From the NCBI RefSeq assembly GCF_002584535.1, contig NZ_NUOT01000027.1:35748-99747 (forward strand): a stretch of 64,000 bases of DNA, read 5' to 3'. A program made the translations under genes and the position numbers. The notes below the pieces were generated by a model, which worked only from the letters and a program-made list of their open reading frames with translations, had not been told where the DNA came from and did not search any database. The stretch comes from Bacillus cereus. Lineage in GTDB: Bacteria; Bacillota; Bacilli; Bacillales; Bacillaceae_G. Shown piece by piece: positions 24,324 to 33,210 of the stretch (positions are counted from its first letter, which is position 1; every line of letters starts with the position of its first letter).

Positions 24324-24833
24324 TTAATTATTTATTTTAGCCAATATAGATTTAACAAAGTTTGTTTTATCATCTGCATATTTATGTTTATCATTGGGAT
24401 TAGCCTGTGAAAGTTGAATCTTTAACTGTTCATACTCAATCCGAGAAGTTTTATTATTTTTTAAGTAATCTCTAAAACACAATTGTTTAATTAAATATTT
24501 ATTACCCTTTTCATACATATGAATTTGATGTGTTCTCGGCTCTCCCTTATTAAAATAATATCTTTCAGGTAATACATCTTTTCTATACCTATAATTTAAC
24601 TGTTCTAACTTAGCAATACATTTCACACCATTTTCAAAATTCTTTAATTCAATCGCAATATCAATAATAGGTTTTGCACTCAAGTGTGGAATAGAAGTAC
24701 TTCCAATATGGTGTATTGCCAAAATGTATTCTCCAATTTGTTTTTCAATCAATTGTTTCTCTTTTGAAAATTCGATTTCCCATTCCTCAGTCCAAGGAAC
24801 TAAAAAAACTTCGCTATGGGGTAACCCTAACAT
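24324..24833 (-). CDS. GrpB-family (UPF0157) protein
   Basis: A 169-residue protein of the GrpB/UPF0157 family, a nucleotidyltransferase-like fold. The signature HHIGSTSIPHLSAKPIIDIAI is at about residues 40-60, and PRTHQIHMYEKGN at about 108-120; RDYLKNN and the later tail complete the family. No catalytic activity is established, although the GSTS...D.D pattern suggests nucleotide handling. AGGAGGAG precedes the ATG. It stands alone. Confidence 0.85.
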   Translation of the reverse strand: MLGLPHSEVFLVPWTEEWEIEFSKEKQLIEKQIGEYILAIHHIGSTSIPHLSAKPIIDIAIELKNFENGVKCIAKLEQLNYRYRKDVLPERYYFNKGEPRTHQIHMYEKGNKYLIKQLCFRDYLKNNKTSRIEYEQLKIQLSQANPNDKHKYADDKTNFVKSILAKINN

Positions 24834-24916
24834 TTGATTAACTCCTCCTGCATACAGCCCTTTTTTACGAACATAATATCGAAATATTCTTTCTTTTCAT
24901 TATATAGCATACAAAT

Positions 24917-24955
24917 AAAAAGATGGTGTGAAATTCCAATTCATACCATCTTTTT
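24917..24955 (-). terminator. Terminator of the XRE/membrane protein pair
   Basis: Arms AAAAAGATGGT and ACCATCTTTTT with an inner TGAA/TTCA stem. It lies about 110 nt after the stop at 25069. Confidence 0.75.
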
Positions 24956-25068
24956 AAATAACTATTTTAATTTTTAAAGGACTTTATTATTTTTTTAACA
25001 ACTTTAATATTTGTGTACAGTTTGCTCGATAGCGATGGGACGTAATTCCTATATCTAGTAAACCGTTT

Positions 25069-25371
25069 TTATACTTTCCGAACCATAGCCAAATAAATGG
25101 ATGATGCTATACTTTGAATAAAAAACACAAGCATTACATAATAAATAAAATATTCCTTATCTATTAACTTAAATATTGCTATTAATGCTACTCCAATTAA
25201 TATACCAACCGTTAGAACAGTATAAGATAGTGACTTAATTTTAAAGATGAACATTTGTCCTCTCTCATCTTGTGACTCCATCCGACGTTCAAACGTAATT
25301 TTGTAAATTTCTGCAATGAACACTAATACTACCAACACACAAATTACAATCGTAGCAATATTAACCATCAT
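25069..25371 (-). CDS. Small membrane protein paired with an XRE regulator
   Basis: A 100-residue protein with three hydrophobic segments (about residues 3-20, 48-67 and 74-93) and a charged loop FERRMESQDERGQ between the first two. It begins at an ATG that overlaps the stop of the XRE gene by four bases (ATGA), so the two are translationally coupled. Such YozG-type XRE plus two- or three-TM protein pairs are common in Bacillus; function unknown. Confidence 0.7.
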   Translation of the reverse strand: MMVNIATIVICVLVVLVFIAEIYKITFERRMESQDERGQMFIFKIKSLSYTVLTVGILIGVALIAIFKLIDKEYFIYYVMLVFFIQSIASSIYLAMVRKV

Positions 25372-25571
25372 TCATCCTCCTCATATTTAAATACATCAGT
25401 TATTTCTTTCTCAAGCGAATTAGCAATTTTGAAAGCTAAAATCAAAGAAGGGTTATATTTATTTTTTTCTAAAGCTACTATAGTTTGTCGACTGACACCA
25501 ACTGCATCTGCTAATTGTTGTTGCGTCCATCTTTTTTCAGCTCTTCCTACCGCTATATTATTTTCGAGCAT
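25368..25571 (-). CDS. XRE-family transcriptional regulator (YozG-like)
   Basis: A 67-residue protein consisting of a single Cro/C1 helix-turn-helix: WTQQQLADAVGVSRQTIVALE at about residues 15-35, then YNPSLILAFKIANSLEKEI. It starts with ATG behind AGAGGAATGAC. It is the first gene of a two-gene operon and probably autoregulates it. No phage genes are nearby. Confidence 0.85.
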   Translation of the reverse strand: MLENNIAVGRAEKRWTQQQLADAVGVSRQTIVALEKNKYNPSLILAFKIANSLEKEITDVFKYEEDE

Positions 25572-25811
25572 GTCATTCCTCTCTTCTATTACACAGTTAT
25601 CTCAACTCGATAGTAATATATTTTTTACAAAAAGTAAAGAATATATTACTATAAACTGAATAACACATTATATGTTTAACTGAAAAAACGTGAAAATTAT
25701 AAGATGTTACATTTATTTGGGATAAAAACTATGAATTCTTTGCACTAAAGATTATTTTGGCTAGAAACCTTGTTGCAGTTTTAGTAATTTGTTTTTGTTG
25801 TATCTTGAAGT

Positions 25812-25915
25812 GTCCCAAAAACAAAAAGTTTGTACATTTTCATCTGGAGATGTCAATTTTTTCGTTTTGGGGGTATTTGTAATTCTTAGCTTGATAGCAA
25901 TGTGGTGCTACCCCT
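25812..25915. repeat. Structured dispersed repeat, copy A
   Basis: It shares TTCGTTTTGGGGGTATTTG...TTCTTAGCTTGATAGCAATGTGG with 28428-28530, and a shorter form with 27515-27570. Each copy folds as a hairpin with a conserved loop (TTGATAGCGATG) but changed stem arms: GGGGGTA/TACCCC here, AGGGAG/CTCCCCT at 27515. Confidence 0.6.
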
Positions 25916-26158
25916 AGTAATTCTAATTCTTTAATTGTTTCACACCAAACACTTATAAGGCTAACCGCTAAAATATCTTTTTTACATGACTTTTGAGAAG
26001 TATATTCTTGCACAAAAAAAGCATAAACCTGCATTTTATGCAAAGTTATGCTTCCTGTTATATTAAAAGGGAAGCTTGCTTTTTTCTTATTCCCCCTTTT
26101 CGAGGGGATGGGCAAAAACACCCATTTTGATTAAAATATTGTATTTATAAGAAAATGA

Positions 26159-26290
26159 AAAGTTAAAAAAACGTACTGGAATAAAGAGGAATTAACCGAA
26201 GAACAAGTACGAATAATGAACCTTTATAGAATAAGGATTGAAAATAATCATTCCTTTCTTAACATACAATCACAGTTGTTATTGAAATAA
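26159..26290 (+). pseudogene. Possible coding remnant without start
   Basis: A 43-codon open stretch containing TYWNKEELTEEQVRIMNLYR has strongly protein-like composition. No start codon or ribosome binding site lies upstream of its stop-to-stop frame. I do not recognise it. It is the only coding-like signal in the 25572-26513 gap apart from the repeat at 25812. Confidence 0.25.
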
Positions 26291-26459
26291 GATATTTTGG
26301 TTCATCTTTTTCAAATTGATATGACTTTTTATATACTGTGCAGCTTAATTTCAAATCAACACATGCAAGGATGAAAATAAAGAAAGCGAGTGTAGGGCAT
26401 GTTTTACTTTGCATAACAGCTACTTATATGTTGAAAAATCAAAATAGATATACATATAA

Positions 26460-26512
26460 AAAACACGCCTTTCCTCCCTGTATTTCTACAAAAAAGAATA
26501 GCGTGTTTTTTT
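26460..26512 (-). terminator. Terminator of the SDR gene
   Basis: Arms AAAAACACGC and GCGTGTTTTT lie just after the stop codon at 26514. The loop is long, and a T-run follows on the minus strand. Confidence 0.6.
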
Positions 26513-26513
26513 A

Positions 26514-27332
26514 TTAATTCATGCGAGCTTTTCTACTTACTTGACAAACAAATCTCATCAATTTTCTATGAACTGATGGAAACAAAGTAAAAATAATATC
26601 CATTGTTCTTCGCATTGACATTGGACAAATAATCGGCTTATTTTTATGAATACCATTGATGGTAATTTTCGCAAGTTGCTGTGGAGACATCATTTTTTGT
26701 TTTTTCAATTGTTCTGTCATCACAGATTTATCAATATGAACTGCTTTTGCGGTATCAAAAATAGGAGTATCAACGAATGTCGGACATAATGCACTTACTT
26801 TAATCCCATATTCTTCTGCTTCATAATGTAAAGATGTCGTTAAACCTACAACCGCATGTTTCGTTGTAGAATAAGCTGAGGATATAGGAGAGGGACCAAG
26901 TCCTGCTGCTGATGCTGTATTCACAATATGGCCAAATCCTTCATCTTTCATAAGATTATACCCAACTTGAGTTCCGTAAATGACTCCCCACAAATTAATA
27001 TTCATGATTTCTTTCCAGTCTTCAATCGACATATCATAAAATTCGCCATACATAGCAATACCAGCATTATTAAAGAGATAATCTAATCTACCAAACTCTT
27101 TATATATATCCGTAATTGTTCGCTCCACACTTTCAAAATGTGTAACATCTAAGTACACATACCTAGAATTGATTCCAGTTTCGTTTAGCTCAGTCTCTAC
27201 AATTTTTCCTTCTACTTTATTAATATCTGCGATAATGACAAAGACATTACGGGATACTAATTCGCTACAAAGCGCCTGGCCTATCCCCGATGCACCACCC
27301 GTTACTATAGAAACTTTCCTACCTTCCCCCAT
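26514..27332 (-). CDS. SDR-family oxidoreductase
   Basis: A 272-residue classical short-chain dehydrogenase. The nucleotide-binding motif TGGASGIGQ lies near the N-terminus, followed by NNAG (about residue 86), a catalytic Ser region and YSTTK (about 153-157). A positive or hydrophobic C-terminal helix (PSVHRKLMRFVCQVSRKAR) may associate with the membrane. The substrate is unknown. Two adjacent ATGs follow AAGGAGG; I use the second (27332, 7-nt spacer). The 3' fragment of another SDR at 2721 is not related by position. Confidence 0.85.
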   Translation of the reverse strand: MGEGRKVSIVTGGASGIGQALCSELVSRNVFVIIADINKVEGKIVETELNETGINSRYVYLDVTHFESVERTITDIYKEFGRLDYLFNNAGIAMYGEFYDMSIEDWKEIMNINLWGVIYGTQVGYNLMKDEGFGHIVNTASAAGLGPSPISSAYSTTKHAVVGLTTSLHYEAEEYGIKVSALCPTFVDTPIFDTAKAVHIDKSVMTEQLKKQKMMSPQQLAKITINGIHKNKPIICPMSMRRTMDIIFTLFPSVHRKLMRFVCQVSRKARMN

Positions 27333-27383
27333 CATAATTCCTCCTTCATGCACCCTACCTTATACAAAATTAATTGCTACTAC

Positions 27384-27485
27384 CTAATGCCTGTTATATA
27401 AGAGTCGATCTATAGTCGACGCATATTCGGCTGCAACAATTCTAGCACCTGTGCTATTAAAGTGCACGCCATCCTTTCCTATGAG
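27384..27485 (-). pseudogene. C-terminal remnant of an SGNH/GDSL hydrolase
   Basis: The minus-strand frame reads IGKDGVHFNSTGARIVAAEYASTID and then RLLYNRH and a stop. The DGVHFN...GA pattern is block V of SGNH hydrolases, with the catalytic Asp and His. Nothing of the N-terminal blocks is present, so this is the tail of a lost gene, directly upstream of the SDR gene. Confidence 0.75.
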
Positions 27486-27514
27486 TCTACAGAAAGAATA
27501 GCGTATTTTTTGAT

Positions 27515-27570
27515 TTTAGGGAGTATTTTTTTTTATTAGGTTGATAGCGATGTGGATTCTCCCCTAAACT
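27515..27570. repeat. Structured dispersed repeat, copy C (short)
   Basis: TTTAGGGAG and CTCCCCTAAA close a hairpin around TATTAGGTTGATAGCGATGTGG. The loop is shared with copies at 25812 and 28428 while the stem has changed in a compensating way. Confidence 0.5.
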
Positions 27571-27616
27571 AATGACCTTTTCTCCTTTTCCATAGTTTCG
27601 AATTAGGTCGGGATCT

Positions 27617-28120
27617 CTAAAAATCGCGTACGTTCCAAACAATCTCACCGCGCTCGTCCCACGTACTGTGATGTCGATTAAATCCTATTTTTTCCAGAAC
27701 TCGAAGGGACGCAACATTCCAAGCGCCCACAGTCGACCAAAGTCTGTGACGCCCGGTAGCAATCGCAGCGTCCAGCACAACGGATGCTGCCTCGGTCGCA
27801 TATCCTTTACCATGAACACTGCGGAACAACTCGTATGCGATCTCAGGCTCTTCAAGGGTGGAACGGCCGATAATCAAGCCACAGTACCCGATGAAATCGC
27901 CTTCGTCTCGCCTACGGATAGTGAGAAGAGAAATGCCATTTTCAGCCGCTTTCTTGCGCATCTCAATAAGATAGCTACGAACGGAGTCAAGGGTTGGCAT
28001 GTCCACACCACGTTCGCCAATTAATTTTCTCAACCAGGCTGAATCTGATTCCTCCCACATACTCAGGTCAAGTCGTTCAGTTTTCAGATGGAACGCCATA
28101 GGTTTAAATAAAGCTGTCAT
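27617..28120 (-). CDS. GNAT acetyltransferase (RimJ/RimL type), atypical base composition
   Basis: A 167-residue GNAT protein. FHLKTERLDLSMW at the start is the typical RimJ/L opening. The acetyl-CoA loop is SVHGKGYATEAA (about residues 104-115), followed by VGAWNVASLRVLEKIGF. The gene is visibly richer in G+C than all its neighbours (many GCG, CGC, GTC and GAC codons), and it sits between repeat elements and a gene remnant, which points to recent transfer. AGGAGG precedes the ATG at 8 nt. It could modify a ribosomal protein or a small molecule or drug; not decidable. Confidence 0.8.
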   Translation of the reverse strand: MTALFKPMAFHLKTERLDLSMWEESDSAWLRKLIGERGVDMPTLDSVRSYLIEMRKKAAENGISLLTIRRRDEGDFIGYCGLIIGRSTLEEPEIAYELFRSVHGKGYATEAASVVLDAAIATGRHRLWSTVGAWNVASLRVLEKIGFNRHHSTWDERGEIVWNVRDF

Positions 28121-28427
28121 AGTGGAAACCTCCTAATTATGTCACTGCACTCATAATAGCTTCGCAGCTCATCACCACATCAGGTTGGAAACCTGGTTGA
28201 TTCGCGAATCTATTTTCCAAATCTCGAGAGAGTTTATAGCTACTGTATACAAAAAATTAGCTTTATTTTATGCATAAGCAATTTCCCTACAAAATAGACC
28301 TTTTTATCAAACTCTTTTACTAATTATCAATCTTTATTATAAATTATCAAACTTTATTTTAAATCTACATTGCCGTCAGATTAAGCTCATGCAACATCGA
28401 TTATAGGAAAGGGTATTTCTTTTTTAT

Positions 28428-28530
28428 AACGCCCCCTAACAAAAAAAATTATACAGTTCACCTCGGGAGGTCAATTCTCTCGTTTTGGGGTATTTGCTTT
28501 TCTTAGCTTGATGGTGATGGGGTACCGCCA
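28428..28530. repeat. Structured dispersed repeat, copy B
   Basis: It matches copy A at 25812 over about 100 bp, including GTTTTGGGGTATTTG and TTCTTAGCTTGATGG, ending GGGGTACCGCC. It lies within the 28121-28757 gap, which otherwise holds only AT-rich sequence and an ACATAATTATCGTTATTGG fragment (28595-28620) of the 21331 repeat. Confidence 0.6.
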
Positions 28531-28686
28531 GCATTTTGGAAAAAAACCACGCTAAGCGAAAAATTAAATAAGGCCATCCATTTGGACAGCCCGTTTACAT
28601 AATTATCGTTATTGGAAGGAAATATCAATTACTAGGCATTAATATTCTTTAACTGAGTAACAGTTCCAAAACTGATTTTTATATAG

Positions 28687-28722
28687 AAAAAAGGGGTACA
28701 AATTCAATTGTAACCCTTTTTC
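28687..28722 (-). terminator. Terminator of the alpha/beta hydrolase gene
   Basis: Arms AAAAAGGGGTACAA and TTGTAACCCTTTTT (one mismatch) lie about 35 nt after the stop at 28758. Confidence 0.7.
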
Positions 28723-28757
28723 CAAGTGTTTTTTGTTTTATATGATTCCTATAATGA

Positions 28758-29612
28758 TTACAGGGCTGAAGTATGGTTCGAAATAGCGTTAATTATATCA
28801 TTCCAATCGTCAAAGTGAATCTCGTGACCCGATCCTTCTAGGGTTAGTAAGAAAGCGTTTGGAATTTCATTAACAAGGGCAAGGCCATGCTCGTATGGAA
28901 GCACTGTATCTTCTGTACCATGGATAACCAAAGCAGGTATATTGATTCCTTTTAACTTTCCCTCATAAGAATCATCGCCTTTAAGAAGAGCGTGATTAAA
29001 CATACTGAGTAGATTATTTGCTCGTTTTATTTCTTTTTCTACTTGCTTATAAGCTCTCTTTTCATCGAATTTATGCTTTGAACCACAGAGTAAAGCTGAT
29101 CCTGTAACCAAGTAATTTGCAACAGATTCTTCATCCGACCAATTTAGTGTGGCTCCATTAGCGTGATAAGCGAGTATCGTCTCATCCATCGGAGGCAAAT
29201 TCCGATTGTTGTCATCAGAACCAAAAATACTTGATGCAATCAAAGTTATACTTAGCACTCTCTGAGGATGCTTTAAGGCTACAATTTGAGCGATCATTCC
29301 ACCCAATGACATTCCAACAATATGTGCCTCGTCAATATGATATGCATCAAGTATCCCAACGGCATCATCAGCCATATCTACCACAGTATAATGGGAACTC
29401 CCTGGCTCATAAGTAGTTGACCGTCCGACATCCCTATTATCATAACGAATAACATATCGGCCTGTATCAGCTAATTGTTGACAAAATTCTTCATCCCAAT
29501 AAACCATTGAACACATGGCTCCCATAATCAGTAGGACTGCTGGATTTGCTGGATTGCCAAAGCTCTCTGTACATATATCAATTCCATTAACTTTATTAAT
29601 CTTTTTATTCAT
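28758..29612 (-). CDS. Alpha/beta hydrolase
   Basis: A 284-residue hydrolase. The oxyanion-hole region is around LIMGAMCSM, YDNRDVGRS comes after strand 4, and the nucleophile elbow is GMSLGG (Ser about residue 100). A later Asp lies in HGTEDTVLPYEHG (about 231-243), and the catalytic His lies in GSGHEIHFDDW. The complete triad suggests an active esterase/lipase- or haloperoxidase-like enzyme; the substrate is unknown. GAGGAG precedes the ATG. It stands alone; a second, different alpha/beta hydrolase gene follows upstream after about 350 bp. Confidence 0.85.
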   Translation of the reverse strand: MNKKINKVNGIDICTESFGNPANPAVLLIMGAMCSMVYWDEEFCQQLADTGRYVIRYDNRDVGRSTTYEPGSSHYTVVDMADDAVGILDAYHIDEAHIVGMSLGGMIAQIVALKHPQRVLSITLIASSIFGSDDNNRNLPPMDETILAYHANGATLNWSDEESVANYLVTGSALLCGSKHKFDEKRAYKQVEKEIKRANNLLSMFNHALLKGDDSYEGKLKGINIPALVIHGTEDTVLPYEHGLALVNEIPNAFLLTLEGSGHEIHFDDWNDIINAISNHTSAL

Positions 29613-29848
29613 GATTAACTCCTCATTTCATTCGTATTTAGTTAATAAAAAAAGACACGCTCAAATAAACCTGCACGTTTTGAAAAAAAAGCCAGGCATA
29701 ATGAATTGTGTTTAAAATTAACGTAAACGAATGAACTTGATAATCATGTTAAACACTCTCCTATAAAAAATGGATAAGGGTTTTACCCTCCTTGTGATTA
29801 TAACATACTTGAAGAAAAGACGATGTATATGATATTCAAACCTAGTTA

Positions 29849-29957
29849 ACATAACGTCTCATTATCGGGATTCAATGTATTTAGAAGACTATTAAAAATC
29901 CTCCAGATTGTTTAACTGGAGGACTTTTGTGTTCACATAATTATTGTTAGTGGAAGT
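29849..29957. repeat. Dispersed ~110-bp repeat, copy 2
   Basis: About 90% identical by eye to 21331-21439, including the CCTCCAG/CTGGAGG hairpin and TTTTGTGTTC. Its right end lies directly at the stop codon of the hydrolase at 29961, so its hairpin may now act as that gene's terminator. A partial left end (TAACATAGCGTCTCATTATC) recurs at about 30817-30838. Confidence 0.8.
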
Positions 29958-29960
29958 TAA

Positions 29961-30701
29961 TTATATAATCTGAAGGACCTTTTTGACTGCATTTATTACA
30001 TATTGTGGCTCATCCTTTTGGATATAGTGTCCACTGTTAGGTGCTATAACTAAGGAACTATTTGTTGATAAATTCAATAATTCCTCTTGCATATGCAACC
30101 ATAAGTTTTGTGCATCAGTAGAATAAAAAGCTTTTTTTCCTGCAGAAAGAATAATAACGTTTGTATCTATAAGTGTTTTTCTGTGTAATCGTACTTCTTC
30201 CAGACTCTTCATAAACTGATCGTATGTACCTTCATAAATAAATTGTTTATTATAAGCTTCTTGGAAATCTGAAGGCATGATGGGAAGAAATCGTTCTCTG
30301 TAGTCCTCTGGGGTTGAATCTACAAGTATTAGCCCTGCTACCTCGCTTGGATATAAAGATGCGTATAATCGAACATTTACTCCACCAAAGGAATGTCCCA
30401 CAAAAATATAAGGAGGCGTTAATTGTAATTTTTTTAGTAATGTTCTTAGCTCTTTTACCATTTCAGAACTAATTCTATTGTTGGGACTAGAATCACTCTT
30501 TCCTAAACCAGCTCTATCATAGACCAGAACTTTTGTAAGTTCCGCAATTTGTGATACTATTTCATTCCAAGTTTTAGAGTAATCACCATAACCCGCATCC
30601 ATTACTACGGTTGGAGTTTCTTTATCACTTCCAAATATTTTTGTATATAATTGAAAACCACCTATATCAACAAACTCCTCACGTTCTAAAACCTTTTTCA
30701 T
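29961..30701 (-). CDS. Alpha/beta hydrolase
   Basis: A 246-residue hydrolase. DRAGLGKSDSS follows strand 4, the nucleophile elbow is VGHSFGGVNVRLYA (Ser about residue 103), and the catalytic His lies in APNSGHYIQKDEPQYV near the C-terminus. The acid residue is probably the Asp in LVDSTPEDYR or a later one; this is less clear. A cytoplasmic esterase-like enzyme of unknown substrate. AAGGAG precedes the ATG. A repeat element abuts its stop codon. Confidence 0.8.
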   Translation of the reverse strand: MKKVLEREEFVDIGGFQLYTKIFGSDKETPTVVMDAGYGDYSKTWNEIVSQIAELTKVLVYDRAGLGKSDSSPNNRISSEMVKELRTLLKKLQLTPPYIFVGHSFGGVNVRLYASLYPSEVAGLILVDSTPEDYRERFLPIMPSDFQEAYNKQFIYEGTYDQFMKSLEEVRLHRKTLIDTNVIILSAGKKAFYSTDAQNLWLHMQEELLNLSTNSSLVIAPNSGHYIQKDEPQYVINAVKKVLQII

Positions 30702-30880
30702 TCAGATTTAACTCCTTCCATATTCCAAGGTACAACAAGTGAATTATTTAATAAATTGTATCATGGATGGAAAAGGAAAATCAGAAATCTATTTTGAATA
30801 CCGTATACATGTAAGGTTAACATAGCGTCTCATTATCAGCAGTAACCAAATCCTAGAAAGCCATTCATACCAAGAGTTTG

Positions 30881-30961
30881 TCAGCCTTCCGTTCCTCCCG
30901 CTGTATGCAGAATTTCATACATCCCTTTCACAACAGCATTTAGCAGTTCAAACCGTTTTCG
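30881..30961 (-). pseudogene. Possible coding remnant
   Basis: The minus-strand frame RKRFELLNAVVKGMYEILH...GGTEG, ending at a stop, has protein-like composition but no start. It lies in the 571-bp gap 30702-31272, which also contains a hairpin with T-run (31025-31053, AAGAAGCGC type). I do not recognise it. Confidence 0.25.
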
Positions 30962-31024
30962 TAGCCTGCATGAAATCCTGCATATCCTTAGCGTATAAAA
31001 TCCACGTTTTGTTGGCGAGACCTC

Positions 31025-31053
31025 AAAAAGAAGCGCGAAACGCACTTCTTTTC
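31025..31053 (-). terminator. Terminator-like hairpin
   Basis: AAAAGAAGCGCG pairs with CGCACTTCTTTT through an inner GCG/CGC stem. On the minus strand it would end transcripts coming from the ankyrin gene about 220 nt upstream. Confidence 0.5.
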
Positions 31054-31272
31054 TTTGTAATCACTACACATCACATTGTCCACATGATTGCGGACAAGAT
31101 TTCTTATTAAATAATTTATTTCCAATCCTTTTATCTAGTCCATTCATTCTCCACTATCTTAAAATACAATCTTTGACATTCACTAAAATCCTTAATGTAA
31201 GCACCTAGAATTTCAATATATACATTAACAACTTCACTTAACTCAAAATGTTATTGTCTCTTTCATTCTTTC

Positions 31273-32475
31273 TTACACATTCAAACTCAACAAGTTGGTT
31301 ATTTCTTCATGTCCAAGCCGTTTAGCCGTTTCAATAGGTGTTTCTTTTAATTCCTCATTATGTAGCATACTATATAATGTTGCTTTCGCATGCAAGTTAG
31401 GCTTATATTTTAGTAATACTCGAACAACTTCAATAAACCCTTGTTTACATGCAATATGTAATGGTGTAATTTGGCTTTGTCCTAAACTATTAATATTCGC
31501 TCCATTTTCTAATAACAACGCAACCATCTCTGGCTTATTACGATTACAAGCAAGGCTTAGTGCACTCCTTTTGTATTTATCAACTATCTCCAGGTCAAGT
31601 CCTTTATCAATTAAAACCTTTGCTCCTGCCACATTGTCCCCTTCAATTGCGTAGTGCAATGCTGAATATTTCCAACTTGTAACGGCATTTATATTGTTAA
31701 CACGTTCTAGTATATATTCCATAATCTCTTTATTACCAGAACCGCTAATCAAATGAAGTGGCATTTCCTTTCTGACCATTACTTCATTTACATCTTCACC
31801 TTTATGAATAAAATATTTTACTGTTTCCATGTCACCTTTCATACATGCAAGTGCAAAAGGTGTTTGACCATGATATTTAACTTTTACATCTGCACCAGCT
31901 TCAACTAATAATTTCACAATTTCCACGTTACCATTTAAACAAGCAATGTGAAGTGGTGTCTTTTTATCAGGTCCTTTCTTATTTAAGATTGTTTGTTTAC
32001 AATCCTTTAGTTTTTCTTTTACCGCGTTTATGTCATTCCTCATGCAAGCATAGTTTAATGTTTTCTTAAACTTCTCAGCCTTTATAGCCTGTTCTAGTTG
32101 GGATTTGCAAAAATCAGAGCTTGGCTCGATATTATAATGGATATATTCAAGCCACAGTAGGGCAGAACTACATTCTAAAATTGGATTTAAATCCTCAAAG
32201 TAATCAACTAAATAGGTACTATCTGTGTGAGCAGCTAAAACAAACGCCGTCCATGTTACTTCATCATTATCACGAACTTGTTGAATATAATCCATCACTT
32301 CATCAGATGGGAGATCATCTGGATCATGGCGTATTACACCATCAGCTTCATAATGATAATAGTGATACGTTGTGACAATACCATCATAAAATGCAAATAA
32401 CATCGATTTCTCGGCTACATTTGGCATTTGCTTTAACATAATTTCAACAAGTTTTTCTATATATTTGTTTTTCAA
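31273..32475 (-). CDS. Ankyrin-repeat protein
   Basis: A 400-residue protein without signal peptide or membrane segment. The N-terminal ~135 residues form an unrecognised acidic domain. Residues about 135-395 hold seven to eight ankyrin repeats, recognisable by KTPLHIACLNGNVEIVKLLVEAGAD, QTPFALACMKGD, YSALHYAIEGDN, RSALSLACNRNKPEMVALLLENGA and TPLHIACKQGFIEVVRVLL. A protein-binding or immunity-like role is possible given the SMI1/KNR4 gene 5 kb away, but this is not shown. It starts at TTG with GGAGGAG upstream. Confidence 0.8.
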   Translation of the reverse strand: MKNKYIEKLVEIMLKQMPNVAEKSMLFAFYDGIVTTYHYYHYEADGVIRHDPDDLPSDEVMDYIQQVRDNDEVTWTAFVLAAHTDSTYLVDYFEDLNPILECSSALLWLEYIHYNIEPSSDFCKSQLEQAIKAEKFKKTLNYACMRNDINAVKEKLKDCKQTILNKKGPDKKTPLHIACLNGNVEIVKLLVEAGADVKVKYHGQTPFALACMKGDMETVKYFIHKGEDVNEVMVRKEMPLHLISGSGNKEIMEYILERVNNINAVTSWKYSALHYAIEGDNVAGAKVLIDKGLDLEIVDKYKRSALSLACNRNKPEMVALLLENGANINSLGQSQITPLHIACKQGFIEVVRVLLKYKPNLHAKATLYSMLHNEELKETPIETAKRLGHEEITNLLSLNV

Positions 32476-32931
32476 TTATTTCTCCTCCAAGAATATCAGC
32501 TGATTTATAACTTTTTCCTTGCTTGTATTTCCGAATATGAAATCAAACCGAGCAACTTCTAATTCCTTTGTTGTTTATGGTAAAGTTTATTCTCTAAATC
32601 ACTTAGATTCCCAATCAAACTGCCATACATCTTGATGCGTATTCATTTTTCTCTATCGTTATTCTATGTCTCTAAAATTCAATCAACTAAATCACACTCT
32701 AATGTTATTCCATCATAAAATTTTTTTGTAAGTTGTTTTAGTTCTCTACTCCAAACATTTGGATACTACTTTAATTTAAACTATAACTTTACTTCTGTTG
32801 CTCCGCATACTTACAGGAAGATTATAACACAACCCTAAATATTAATTTCTAAATTTACTTACTTTTCAAAGTAAATCACCCCTTATAAAAATACAACGTA
32901 TGCACAAAACGAACAAACTGATACAAATAAA

Positions 32932-32978
32932 AAACAGAAATTGTAATTCTACAAAAAATAGAATTACAATTTCTGTTT
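32932..32978. terminator. Strong 19-bp hairpin in a gene-free region
   Basis: Perfect arms AAACAGAAATTGTAATTCT and their complement, with a 9-nt loop. No T-run follows directly on either strand and no gene is within 450 bp. The surrounding 32476-33133 is AT-rich with no convincing gene. Confidence 0.5.
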
Positions 32979-33133
32979 ATATCAAAATCTTTATTACAAA
33001 AGAAACTTTTAAAACAACTCCATACTCCCTATACAGCAATCAACTATATTCATTCCTGAATTCTCATTATGTGCTTAAATCTTTGCAAACACTAAACATT
33101 ACATTACTAATATGATTGCAGACAAGCCCTCCA

Positions 33134-33185
33134 ATAAAATACAACTTTAATCAGAAGAGGGCTTCATCCCCTACTAAGCTATAAA
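33134..33185 (+). repeat. bcr1-like repeat, very short copy
   Basis: ACAACTTTAATCAGAAGAGGG and CTTCATCCCCTACTAAG are the left part of the family, flanked by ATAAA at 33134-33138 and 33181-33185. The rest of the element is missing, although the flanking pair is kept. Confidence 0.6.
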
Positions 33186-33210
33186 AAGTAGACTTACTTC
33201 TTACAATTTT

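Noticed and set aside
25840-26121. 93-codon minus-strand frame
   Set aside because: Its C-terminal third runs through the structured repeat copy A, and it has no ribosome binding site or recognisable domain.
32900-33115. 71-codon plus-strand frame
   Set aside because: It spans the strong 19-bp hairpin, is low-complexity Asn/Lys/Ile-rich and lacks a ribosome binding site.
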